In this document: positions 28,171 through 35,281 of the stretch, piece after piece
Layout: each line of letters begins with the position of its first letter
Position numbering within the stretch: position 1 is the stretch's first letter
From: Desulfurellaceae bacterium
GTDB lineage: Bacteria; Desulfobacterota; Binatia; Bin18
NCBI GenBank assembly: GCA_021296095.1
Contig: JAGWBB010000009.1
Coordinates: forward strand, 4,388 to 64,999
Reading direction: 5' to 3'
DNA length: 60,612 nt
Position numbers and translations under genes: made by a program
The notes under the pieces: generated by a model
Database searches by the model: none
What the model was told of the DNA's origin: nothing
What the model saw: only the letters and a program-made list of their open reading frames with translations

Positions 28171-29604
28171 ATGGCCGATACCAAAACCGTTGCTGTCGTA
28201 TGCGGTGATACGCGCGTCGATGCCCAGCTGCCGGACCGCACCGCGCTGCTGCGCTCCCCGGCGCCGCTGCCCGCGCTGGCCGATCCCCAGGCCGCGATTC
28301 GAGCCGCCCTGGCGCGTCCGATTCAGCATGAGCCGATCACCAAGCTGGTCGGTCCGGCCTCAAAGGTCACGATTGCCTTTGACGATCCCGTGATCCCCCA
28401 GATTCCGATGAAAGCCCCCGACTTTCGGGCCCTGGCCATTCCGATTCTGCTCCAGGAACTCGACAAGGCCGGTGTCCAGCGCCACAACATCAGCCTGATC
28501 TGCGCCAACGCCCTGCACCGCAAATGGACGACGAGCGAGCTGGCCACCATCCTCGGGCCTGAGATCGCCAATACCTTTGGGCCGAGCCGCCTGTTTTGCC
28601 ATGACGCCGAAGACCCCGACAACCTGGTCGGCCTGGGCGAGACCCACCGCAGCATCGAGGTCGAGGTCAACCGGGCGGTCCTGGACTCCGATCAGGTCTT
28701 TTACGTCAACATCACCAGCCTGCCGTTTCACGGCGGCTGGAAGTCGGTGGCGATTGGCCTGAGTTCCTTTCGCTCGATTCGCCATCACCACCGGCCGTTC
28801 CGGGCGGCCAGCGGCAAGTCGGTCATGGACGCCAAGCGCTCGGCGTTCCAGAAGCTGGTGGGAGAAATCGGGGCGGTCATTGACCGGGCGCTGGCCGCCA
28901 AGGGACGCCGCATCTTCACCCTCGAATCGGTCCTCAACAGCGCCCAGCCGGCCGAGCTGACGGCGGTCTTCGCCGGCCACATCCCCGAGGTCCACGAGCG
29001 GACCCTGGACAAGCTGTACGAGCAGCAGGTGCTGTCCGTGCCCCAGCAGACCGATGTCGGCATCTTCGGCATTCCCAACCAGACCTACTATGCCAACCTG
29101 TCCACGACCAACCCGATCCTGATCCGCAACCAGGCCCTGTCGTACAGTTTCGGCCTGTACCAGCAGCGCCCCCTGATCCGTGAGGGCGGGATCGGGATTT
29201 TTGTCAATCCGTGCCGGTCCGGCTTTCACGCCCGTCACCATCCCTCTTATATCGAGCTGTACGACGAGCATCTGTCCGAGACCCAGGACCCGTTTGAGCT
29301 GTGGGAGGTGTACGCCGACGATTTTGCCCACCGGCCCGAGTATGTGCACAAATACCGCTACGCCTACGGCTTTCACGGCGCACATCCGCTGATTTTATGG
29401 GGTCAGGGCGCGTTTCCGCTCAAACATATGGGACGCGCCTTTCTGGCCGGCGCCGAAGACCCCGAGGCTGCCCGGCGGGTCGGCTTTGAGCCCTTTGCCA
29501 CGCTTGAGGAGGCGGTTGCCGAGGCCGAGGCGTGTCTGGGCAAGGACTGCACGATTGCCCATCCGTCAATGCCGCCGATGTTTGTCAGCGCAGTGGGCGC
29601 CTGA
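28171..29604 (+). CDS. LarA-like (DUF2088) nickel-pincer racemase-family protein
   Basis: A 477-residue protein of the lactate-racemase LarA family. The family's HR block (NALHRKWT) and the GGWK segment holding the lysine that binds the nickel-pincer cofactor are present, followed by a histidine-rich RHHHRPF. The N-terminal DxTRP-type substrate motif of LarA is changed here to DDPVIPQIP, so the substrate may differ from lactate. The cofactor makers larB, larC and larE are not in the window. The frame opens further upstream, but the ATG at 28171 after GAGAGGACAC is the sensible start. Other DUF2088 proteins act on varied 2-hydroxy acids; the exact reaction is unknown. Confidence 0.75.
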   Translation: MADTKTVAVVCGDTRVDAQLPDRTALLRSPAPLPALADPQAAIRAALARPIQHEPITKLVGPASKVTIAFDDPVIPQIPMKAPDFRALAIPILLQELDKAGVQRHNISLICANALHRKWTTSELATILGPEIANTFGPSRLFCHDAEDPDNLVGLGETHRSIEVEVNRAVLDSDQVFYVNITSLPFHGGWKSVAIGLSSFRSIRHHHRPFRAASGKSVMDAKRSAFQKLVGEIGAVIDRALAAKGRRIFTLESVLNSAQPAELTAVFAGHIPEVHERTLDKLYEQQVLSVPQQTDVGIFGIPNQTYYANLSTTNPILIRNQALSYSFGLYQQRPLIREGGIGIFVNPCRSGFHARHHPSYIELYDEHLSETQDPFELWEVYADDFAHRPEYVHKYRYAYGFHGAHPLILWGQGAFPLKHMGRAFLAGAEDPEAARRVGFEPFATLEEAVAEAEACLGKDCTIAHPSMPPMFVSAVGA

Positions 29605-29613
29605 GCTGCCGGC

Positions 29614-30384
29614 CTAGTCGAAGCGCGCGCGGTAGATGCGTTGGCGTCGGGAGCTGTCGGCCAGCTTGCGGAACAGCCGGCCCCGAAAGACCATCAGGAC
29701 GTACAACAGCCCGGCGTTCAGGGCGGCTACCAGCAGGGCTGCCGGCGAGCCTGACAGCAGGCTGCCGAACAGAGTCGGAAAAGACAGCCGGCCGATCTCC
29801 AGCGGCGCGGCCAGGATCGACACCGGCAGCACGACCGCCGACACCAGAGCCAGCCCGACCAGCGGGACAAACCACTCCACCCCGTTGTCCCACAGAAAAT
29901 CCAGACTTTCCTGGAGCATGGCGAAGCCGGTGCTGCGGCCCTGATAGATGATCTCGGGGATCGGGTTCAGAATGATCAGCAGGACCAGGTTGATAATGGA
30001 CAAGACGGTCTGCGAAGACTGGCCCGGCACGACCAGAATGCCGAGCAGGGTACGCAGGATGAACACGAAGAACAGAATGCTGATGACCGAGCCCCAGTAC
30101 GGTCGCCAGCTGTCGAGCAGCTCTCGGGGCTGGACGCGGTTGCCCTGCACGACCTCGGCAATGAAGTAGAGATACGAGCCGCTGCACATGGCCACCACAA
30201 AACCCAGGATAAAACCGCCGACCAGGCCCAGCGGGGCGGCGAAGACGGATGTCACGAGCAGGATCAGCAGATACACAAAGGGCAGCAGGACGACCCACCA
30301 GGCGCGCTGAATTCTTTGCCAGGTTTCGAGGGCGGCGGTGGCGTACAGGCGCAGCGTGGCCCGGATCAGGGCGGCCCAGTCCAT
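29614..30384 (-). CDS. Polytopic membrane protein, function unknown
   Basis: A 256-residue protein with about six hydrophobic helices (near 29-48, 50-76, 97-119, 123-143, 171-193 and 213-233), a basic C-terminus (RRQRIYRARFD) and an amphipathic N-terminus. I do not recognise a family. The open frame reaches 30564, but those 60 extra residues are the antisense of the nitroreductase gene; the ATG at 30384 (MDWAALIRATLRL) is used. It lies 22 bases after the nitroreductase gene on the same strand and is probably co-transcribed. It ends 9 bases from the LarA-like gene on the other strand. Confidence 0.7.
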   Translation of the reverse strand: MDWAALIRATLRLYATAALETWQRIQRAWWVVLLPFVYLLILLVTSVFAAPLGLVGGFILGFVVAMCSGSYLYFIAEVVQGNRVQPRELLDSWRPYWGSVISILFFVFILRTLLGILVVPGQSSQTVLSIINLVLLIILNPIPEIIYQGRSTGFAMLQESLDFLWDNGVEWFVPLVGLALVSAVVLPVSILAAPLEIGRLSFPTLFGSLLSGSPAALLVAALNAGLLYVLMVFRGRLFRKLADSSRRQRIYRARFD

Positions 30385-30406
30385 AGTCTGTCCGATCTTG
30401 TCCGAT

Positions 30407-31048
30407 CTATGGGTAGGGCGTTCCCCAGCGATCCTGGAACGTGACCTCTTCGAGTCCCAGCCGCGATACCGGACCGAACTTGCCGATGGGATAGCCGACC
30501 GGCAGGATGGCAAACGTCTCGGCGTTGTCGGGCAGTTCCAGGATGCGTTTGACCTCGTCTTCATACAGCAGGTGGCGCGTCGTCAGCGTCGCGCCCAGAC
30601 CGAGGCCGCGGGCGGCCAACAGCATGTTCTGGATGGCCGGATAGATGGACGCGCCCGACATTTTTGGCAGACCGATGGACGCGGCAAAATCACCCACCAG
30701 ACAGCCGACAATCAGAACCGGCGCCTCGTGAAAGTGCTCGGTCAGGTAGACGACCGCTCTCAGCATGCGCTGTTTTTGCTGCTCGGTTTTGCCGGGTGGG
30801 GGCGGGTTGGACTCGTAGCGTGCCAACACCTGGTCGAGCGCCTTTTTGTACACGGCCTGGAGCTGCTGTTTGACGGCCGCATCCTTGACCACAATGAACC
30901 GCCAGTGCTGGACATCGCCCCCGCTGGGAGCGCCGAGCCCGGCGGCGATAATCCGTCGGATCAGGGCGTCGGGCACCGGGTCGGGTTTCAAACGGCGCAT
31001 CGCCCGCATGGTGTGCAGGGCTTCAAACAGTCCAATTTCGTCCGCCAT
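30407..31048 (-). CDS. Nitroreductase-family FMN oxidoreductase
   Basis: A 213-residue flavoprotein of the nitroreductase fold. The opening MRAMRRLKPDPVPDALIRRIIAAG with its FMN-phosphate-binding arginines, the APSGGDVQHWRFIVV block, and the C-terminal LPVGYPIGKFGP are family marks. An insertion of about 40 residues (YESNPPPPGKTEQQ) lies in the middle. These enzymes form dimers and reduce nitro compounds, quinones or flavins with NAD(P)H; some members do quite different chemistry. It is followed by a membrane-protein gene 22 bases on. The substrate cannot be read from the sequence. Confidence 0.85.
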   Translation of the reverse strand: MADEIGLFEALHTMRAMRRLKPDPVPDALIRRIIAAGLGAPSGGDVQHWRFIVVKDAAVKQQLQAVYKKALDQVLARYESNPPPPGKTEQQKQRMLRAVVYLTEHFHEAPVLIVGCLVGDFAASIGLPKMSGASIYPAIQNMLLAARGLGLGATLTTRHLLYEDEVKRILELPDNAETFAILPVGYPIGKFGPVSRLGLEEVTFQDRWGTPYP

Positions 31049-31118
31049 ACAAGGCCCTCCTGTGAGGCTCTGCTTGTATCACGCGGGACAGCGGAAAGGA
31101 ATTGCCGGTCGGGTGTCC

Positions 31119-32429
31119 TCAGAACAGGTGCAGCGACTGGGCCAGGATGGTGGCTATGGCGATTGGCGCCACATAGCGAATCAGGAACAGCCAGCCGCTG
31201 TACAGGCGCTGGCTCATCCCCCCGACCATGAACTCCTGGCGGCGTACGGTCTGACTGAGGACCCAGCCGGTGAAGATCGCGATCAGCAGGCCGCTCGTCG
31301 GTAGCATGTAGTTGGTGACAATACGGTCGGCCAGGCCAAAGAACCCGGCGCTCAGGTCTGAGGGAATGCCGCACAGGAAAATCACCCCGCCGATGAGCCA
31401 GGTCGCCCGGCTCCGGCTCCAGCCCATCTCGTCAATGCAGTAGGCGACCACGACCTCGAGCACGGAGATGGCCGAGCTGAGGGCGGCAAAGCTCAGCAGC
31501 ACAAAGAAGACCAGGGCCAGCAGCTGTCCGGCCGGCAGCTGGGCGAACGCCGTCGGCAGGGTCTGGAAGATCAGCCCCGGCCCGGCGCTCGGCTCCAGCT
31601 GGAAGGTAAACACGAGCGGAAAAATCATAAAACCGGACAGCAGGGCGACCAGCGTGTCGCCGCCCGCAATATAAAACGCGGGCCGGACGAGGTCGGTGTC
31701 TTTTTGCAGATAACTGCCATAGGTGATCATGATCCCGCCCGCGATGCTGAGCGAAAAAAATGCCTGGCCCATGGCCTCCAGCACCGACCGGGCGGTCAGC
31801 TGATCCCAGCGCGGACTCAGCAGAAAGGCGATGCCCGCCCGCGCCCCGTCCGTTTGCACGGCATACACCAGCAGCCCGCACAGCATGACGAACAATAGCG
31901 GCATCATGATCTTGTTGCCGCGCTCCAGACCGCCCGCCACGCCGCGCACGACAACCACAACCGTGGCCAGCATGAAAACGGCGTGCCAGCCCATTTGGCT
32001 CAGGCCGCTGGTGGTCAGGTCGGTGAACAGGCCGCTAATGGTCTCGGCCGACTGCCCGGCGAAGCTGTTGGTGAGGGACAGGACGATGTAGTGCAACACC
32101 CAGCCGCCGACTACGGCGTAGTAGGACAGCACCACAAAGGACGCCGCCGCCGGCAGCCAGCCGGTCGAGGCCCAGGCCGAGCCCGGCCGCAGGGCTTGGA
32201 AGCTGCCGACGACGTTACGCTGAGTGTGGCGACCGATCAGAAATTCGGCCAGCATGACCGGAATGCCCACGGCCAGCACGCAGCCCAGATAGACCAGGAC
32301 AAAGGCCGCGCCGCCGTTCTGGCCGGCAACAAACGAGAAGCGCCAGATGTTGCCCAGCCCGACCGCCGAGCCGATTGCGGCCAGGATAAAGCCGAATGAA
32401 CCGGACCAGTTCCCGCGTGCCTGCGCCAT
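31119..32429 (-). CDS. Sodium:neurotransmitter symporter (SNF/NSS) family transporter
   Basis: A 436-residue inner-membrane protein of the LeuT fold. The first helix with its unwound substrate and sodium site reads AAIGSAVGLGNIWRFSF, and helix 6 holds the SLSIAGGIMITYGSY block. Bacterial members carry amino acids or small amines with sodium. At about 11 helices and 436 residues it is like the shorter bacterial type (MhsT, Tyt1) rather than LeuT itself. It lies downstream of the split-barrel gene but behind a hairpin terminator, so it probably has its own promoter. The ligand is unknown. Confidence 0.9.
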   Translation of the reverse strand: MAQARGNWSGSFGFILAAIGSAVGLGNIWRFSFVAGQNGGAAFVLVYLGCVLAVGIPVMLAEFLIGRHTQRNVVGSFQALRPGSAWASTGWLPAAASFVVLSYYAVVGGWVLHYIVLSLTNSFAGQSAETISGLFTDLTTSGLSQMGWHAVFMLATVVVVVRGVAGGLERGNKIMMPLLFVMLCGLLVYAVQTDGARAGIAFLLSPRWDQLTARSVLEAMGQAFFSLSIAGGIMITYGSYLQKDTDLVRPAFYIAGGDTLVALLSGFMIFPLVFTFQLEPSAGPGLIFQTLPTAFAQLPAGQLLALVFFVLLSFAALSSAISVLEVVVAYCIDEMGWSRSRATWLIGGVIFLCGIPSDLSAGFFGLADRIVTNYMLPTSGLLIAIFTGWVLSQTVRRQEFMVGGMSQRLYSGWLFLIRYVAPIAIATILAQSLHLF

Positions 32430-32470
32430 GCGTGTCCCTCGCGGCCCGCCCGGCTACGCAGACGGGCTAC

Positions 32471-32495
32471 AAAAGGGCGGAGGAAGACTCCGCCC
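32471..32495 (-). terminator. Rho-independent terminator of the cyclophilin/split-barrel operon
   Basis: Reading on the minus strand, an 8-bp stem GGGCGGAG/CTCCGCCC with loop TCTTC (32495-32475) is followed by TTTT (32474-32471). It begins 18 bases after the stop of the gene at 32513. It is the clearest intrinsic terminator in the window. Confidence 0.75.
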
Positions 32496-32512
32496 GTCTC
32501 AGGCTTGGCTCT

Positions 32513-32989
32513 TCAGTCGGCCGGTTGGTATTTGATCAGCACCCGCGAGCCGTCGGCAAAGCCCGACCGGAAGCCGCTCTCGAACGACTGCCAGCCGCCG
32601 GGGTATTTCTGAGCTAGGCGCTCAAACAAGAGTGCGGTCAGCTCGGCATCGTTGACAATGGAGCCGGTGGCGTCAAAGGCCGGGCCGTCAGAGCTTCCCA
32701 GGGCGACCCTGGCTTTGGTGCGGCCAGCCTCGATCCGTCTGGCCCGGTAGGTCGTCTTGGGCGTTCCGACCCACACCGCTCCGTCGTGGTACATGTACCA
32801 GATCTCGGCCGGGCGACCCAAGTCGCCGCTCTTCCGCTCGGTCGCAATATAGGCGTAGGTGCTGGTGGTGAGGGCCTGCTCAAGCTCTGCCGAGAGTTCG
32901 ACGGCGGACACCGGCTGAGACATGAGCAGCAGGCCGCTGAGGGTCAGAACGGTGCCTGCCAGGATAGTGCTTGCCCACACATGCCGCAT
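32513..32989 (-). CDS. Exported FMN-binding split-barrel (PPOX-type) protein
   Basis: A 158-residue protein with a signal peptide (about 1-29, ending QPVSA). The mature part resembles pyridoxamine-phosphate-oxidase-like split barrels: TSTYAYIATERKSGDLGRPAEIWYMYHDGAVWV is the usual first two strands, and KARVALG is the third. Such proteins bind FMN, F420 or haem, or act as reductases, and are normally cytosolic; a signal peptide is unusual. It is the last gene of the run of two cyclophilins, 16 bases after the second, and is closed by a terminator. The fold call is moderately sure; the cofactor is unknown. Confidence 0.65.
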   Translation of the reverse strand: MRHVWASTILAGTVLTLSGLLLMSQPVSAVELSAELEQALTTSTYAYIATERKSGDLGRPAEIWYMYHDGAVWVGTPKTTYRARRIEAGRTKARVALGSSDGPAFDATGSIVNDAELTALLFERLAQKYPGGWQSFESGFRSGFADGSRVLIKYQPAD

Positions 32990-33005
32990 GGTCTTCCTCC
33001 TGTTG

Positions 33006-33500
33006 TTATTCGGCTGCGAGTTCTTTGGCCGACTGAATCACCACTGGCGTGACGGGCACGTCGTCGTGCATGCCGCTGCGCCCGGTGGCCACCGCCTCGA
33101 TCTGGCGCACCACGTCGAGACCCTCGACCACTTTGCCGAACACGCAGTAGCCAAAGTTGGCCTGGCCCTGGTGGTTCAGAAAGTCGTTGTCTTTGACGTT
33201 GATGAAGAACTGCGAGGTGGCCGAATCGACCACATTGGTGCGGGCCATGGCAAGCGTGCCGAGTTCGTTTTTGAGGCCGTTGGCGGCCTCGTTCTTGATG
33301 GGCGGCTTGGTGCTCTTCTGCTGCATGTCCGAACTGAAGCCGCCGCCCTGGATCATGAAGCCGGCAATCACCCGGTGAAAAATCGTGCCGTCAAAGAAGC
33401 CGTCGTTGACATAGCCCAGAAAGTTGCTGACGGTCTCGGGGGCTTCCTTGTCGTACAGCTCAATCTTGATCTCGCCCAGTGAGGTTGACAGGAGTACCAT
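33006..33500 (-). CDS. Cyclophilin-type peptidyl-prolyl isomerase, cytosolic
   Basis: A 164-residue single-domain cyclophilin. The catalytic arginine is in [16 protein letters not shown], with [18 protein letters not shown] and [13 protein letters not shown] following. There is no signal peptide, so it acts in the cytosol, assisting proline isomerisation during folding. It lies 36 bases after a second cyclophilin gene that carries a lipoprotein signal. The two mature proteins are about two-thirds identical by eye, so they arose by tandem duplication. A GGAGGAGG site precedes the start. Confidence 0.92.
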   Translation of the reverse strand: MVLLSTSLGEIKIELYDKEAPETVSNFLGYVNDGFFDGTIFHRVIAGFMIQGGGFSSDMQQKSTKPPIKNEAANGLKNELGTLAMARTNVVDSATSQFFINVKDNDFLNHQGQANFGYCVFGKVVEGLDVVRQIEAVATGRSGMHDDVPVTPVVIQSAKELAAE

Positions 33501-33536
33501 ACCTCCTCCTTTTGCGTGTGCGCGACCGGCGCGGCC

Positions 33537-34136
33537 CTAGCCGTCGGTCGGTTCGACTGCTGCGACGACTCTGGCCGACTGAATCACAATCGGCTCCAGG
33601 GGCACGTCATCGTACATGCCGTGGCGTCCGGTCTGGACGCCTTCCATCTGTTTGACCACATCGAGACCCTCAATCACCCGGCCAAACACACAGTAGCCGA
33701 AATTGGCCTGGCTCTGGTGATCCAGAAAGGAATTGCGGGTGACGTTGATGAAAAACTGAGAGGTCGCGGAATGGGTGGCGTTGGTGCGCGCCATGGCGAC
33801 CGTTCCCTCGTCGTTCTGGAGGCCGTTATCAGCCTCGTTTCTGATTGGCCGCTTGGTGTCTTTTTGTCGCATGTCCGGGCTGAAGCCGCCGCCCTGGACC
33901 ATGAAATTGGGAATCACCCGGTGAAAGATCGTGTTGTCGTAAAAGCCGTCGTTGACATAGTCGAGAAAGTTCTTGACCGTCTCGGGCGCCTCTTCTTCGT
34001 ACAGGCCGATCTTGATCTCGCCCATCGAGGTCGACAGAACGACGACCGGTCCGTCCGGTGGATCGGCCTCGGAACAGGCCGGCAGGCTGATGAGTAAAGC
34101 GCCGGTCAGAGCGATGATGCAGGCAACACTCCGCAT
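33537..34136 (-). CDS. Cyclophilin-type peptidyl-prolyl isomerase, lipoprotein
   Basis: A 199-residue cyclophilin with an N-terminal lipoprotein signal (hydrophobic core, lipobox LPAC, Cys21). The catalytic block is IFHRVIPNFMVQGGGF, with [18 protein letters not shown] as in its neighbour. It would be anchored in the envelope and assist folding in the periplasm. The frame opens to 34256, but the ATG at 34136 is preceded by GAGAGGGGAACC and starts the signal. It is the first gene of the run of two cyclophilins and the split-barrel protein, giving one cytosolic and one envelope isomerase from one transcript. Confidence 0.9.
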   Translation of the reverse strand: MRSVACIIALTGALLISLPACSEADPPDGPVVVLSTSMGEIKIGLYEEEAPETVKNFLDYVNDGFYDNTIFHRVIPNFMVQGGGFSPDMRQKDTKRPIRNEADNGLQNDEGTVAMARTNATHSATSQFFINVTRNSFLDHQSQANFGYCVFGRVIEGLDVVKQMEGVQTGRHGMYDDVPLEPIVIQSARVVAAVEPTDG

Positions 34137-34180
34137 ACTGTGGTTCCCCTCTCGCGTTGCGGTTCGGGGCTTCTTGTATC

Positions 34181-34213
34181 CCAGCCAGGGGGGGAAGAAA
34201 AGACCCTGGCTGG
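34181..34213. terminator. Hairpin between the amidase gene and the cyclophilin operon
   Basis: A perfect 10-bp stem (CCAGCCAGGG at 34181-34190, CCCTGGCTGG at 34204-34213) with a 13-base loop. It lies downstream of the isochorismatase-fold gene and upstream of the cyclophilins, all on the minus strand. No T run follows, so termination is possible but not sure. Confidence 0.4.
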
Positions 34214-34229
34214 CTGGGCTCGCTTTTGA

Positions 34230-34262
34230 AGTCACAGGGCAAAAGTCACAGGGCAAAAGTCA
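34230..34262. repeat. Short tandem repeat, 14-bp unit, about 2.4 copies
   Basis: AGTCACAGGGCAAA occurs twice head to tail (34230-34243, 34244-34257), with AGTCA beginning a third copy. It lies just after the 3' end of the amidase gene in non-coding sequence. The function is not apparent. Confidence 0.8.
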
Positions 34263-34289
34263 AATGTACAGACCTGAGGCACGGGTGGG

Positions 34290-34922
34290 CTACAGCCGCT
34301 CCAGGTAGGCGATCACGTCGCTGGCACGGACCACATCGCCGTATTTGGCCCCAATATCAAACACGTTGGCCTCGTGCGGCTCCTCGGCGCGGTCGCCGAT
34401 GGCTTCGAGCGGCACGATGGGACGGAAGCCGTTGGCCAGAGCGTCCATCACCGTTGCCCGCACACAGCCGCTGGTCGTACAGCCGGTGACAATCAGGGTA
34501 TCGACGCCCTTCATGGTCAGGGTTGAGGCCAGGTAGGTGCCGAAGAAGCCCGAGGCGTACTTCTTGACGATGACCAAGTCGTGGTCCTGGCGGTCGAGGC
34601 GCGGGTCGAGTTCGACCAGCTGGCTGCCCAGGGTCAGCAGGCGCAGCGACGGCACCTTTTCCGGCCACAAACCGGCGTCGTCCTGGCGGTGGGGGTCGTA
34701 GCCGACCACGGTAAAGATGATCGGTACGGCTTTGGCCCGGGCGGCCGCAATGAGCTGGTTTGTCGCCGCTACCTCGGCGTCAAGATTGCCGGCCAGGGGC
34801 GACTGTTCCGGGGCGGTGAATCCCAGCTGCAAATCGACCACGACCAGGGCCGGCTTTTTGCCGTAGCCGAGGGTATGGCCGAGCTGGGCGCGCTGGTAGA
34901 TGGCGTGTTTGTCCTGTGGCAT
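34290..34922 (-). CDS. Isochorismatase-fold cysteine hydrolase, N-carbamoylsarcosine amidase-like
   Basis: A 210-residue cysteine hydrolase. The catalytic triad can be placed: Asp30 in VVVDLQLGF, Lys120 or 121 in VIVKKYASGF, and Cys153 in TGCTTSGCVRATVMDA. The TTSGCVRAT segment is the form seen in N-carbamoylsarcosine amidases rather than in true isochorismatases or nicotinamidases. It would hydrolyse an N-carbamoyl amino acid to amine, CO2 and ammonia. This fits its operon: a hydantoinase (35282-36700) that makes N-carbamoyl acids is two genes upstream, with a cupin between (gap of 9 bases). The substrate is inferred, not shown. Confidence 0.82.
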   Translation of the reverse strand: MPQDKHAIYQRAQLGHTLGYGKKPALVVVDLQLGFTAPEQSPLAGNLDAEVAATNQLIAAARAKAVPIIFTVVGYDPHRQDDAGLWPEKVPSLRLLTLGSQLVELDPRLDRQDHDLVIVKKYASGFFGTYLASTLTMKGVDTLIVTGCTTSGCVRATVMDALANGFRPIVPLEAIGDRAEEPHEANVFDIGAKYGDVVRASDVIAYLERL

Positions 34923-34931
34923 GGCTGCTTC

Positions 34932-35261
34932 TCATTTCCGCTGGGGTTTGGGAGCCATGAAAACCAGGACGGTCAGCCGGCCCGGACCAGGGTTGTGGAA
35001 GCCGTGCTCGGAGCCGGACGGAGCGAGCGCGATCTCGCCCGGACCGATGTCCCGGGTCTCGCTGCCGAGTTGGACGCGGCCACTGCCTTCGAGCACGTAA
35101 TAGACCTTGTCCGAACCGGCATGGGTGTGAGGCGTCTGCTCCTGGCCGGGCTCAAAGCAGTACACGTCGCAGAACATCCGCTCGGTGGTAAACAGGTTGA
35201 CCTTGTTCATCTTTTCGGCCGCAAACGCGACCTGGGCTGCTACGTGTTTGACACTGTCCAT
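34932..35261 (-). CDS. Small cupin-domain protein
   Basis: A 109-residue single-domain cupin. The first metal motif is TPHTHAGSDKVYYVLEG (two histidines; Asp or Lys where Glu is usual), and the second is ALAPSGSEHGFHNPG. Cupins of this size are often metal-dependent dioxygenases, isomerases or sugar/acid-binding proteins. The gene sits between a hydantoinase and a carbamoyl amidase with gaps of 20 and 9 bases, so it is probably part of that pathway. One idea is a racemase- or isomerase-like helper, but no family match supports that. The start at 35261 gives the standard size; the longer frame is an antisense shadow. Confidence 0.8.
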   Translation of the reverse strand: MDSVKHVAAQVAFAAEKMNKVNLFTTERMFCDVYCFEPGQEQTPHTHAGSDKVYYVLEGSGRVQLGSETRDIGPGEIALAPSGSEHGFHNPGPGRLTVLVFMAPKPQRK

Positions 35262-35281
35262 AGCTGTGTTCTCTCCGAAGC

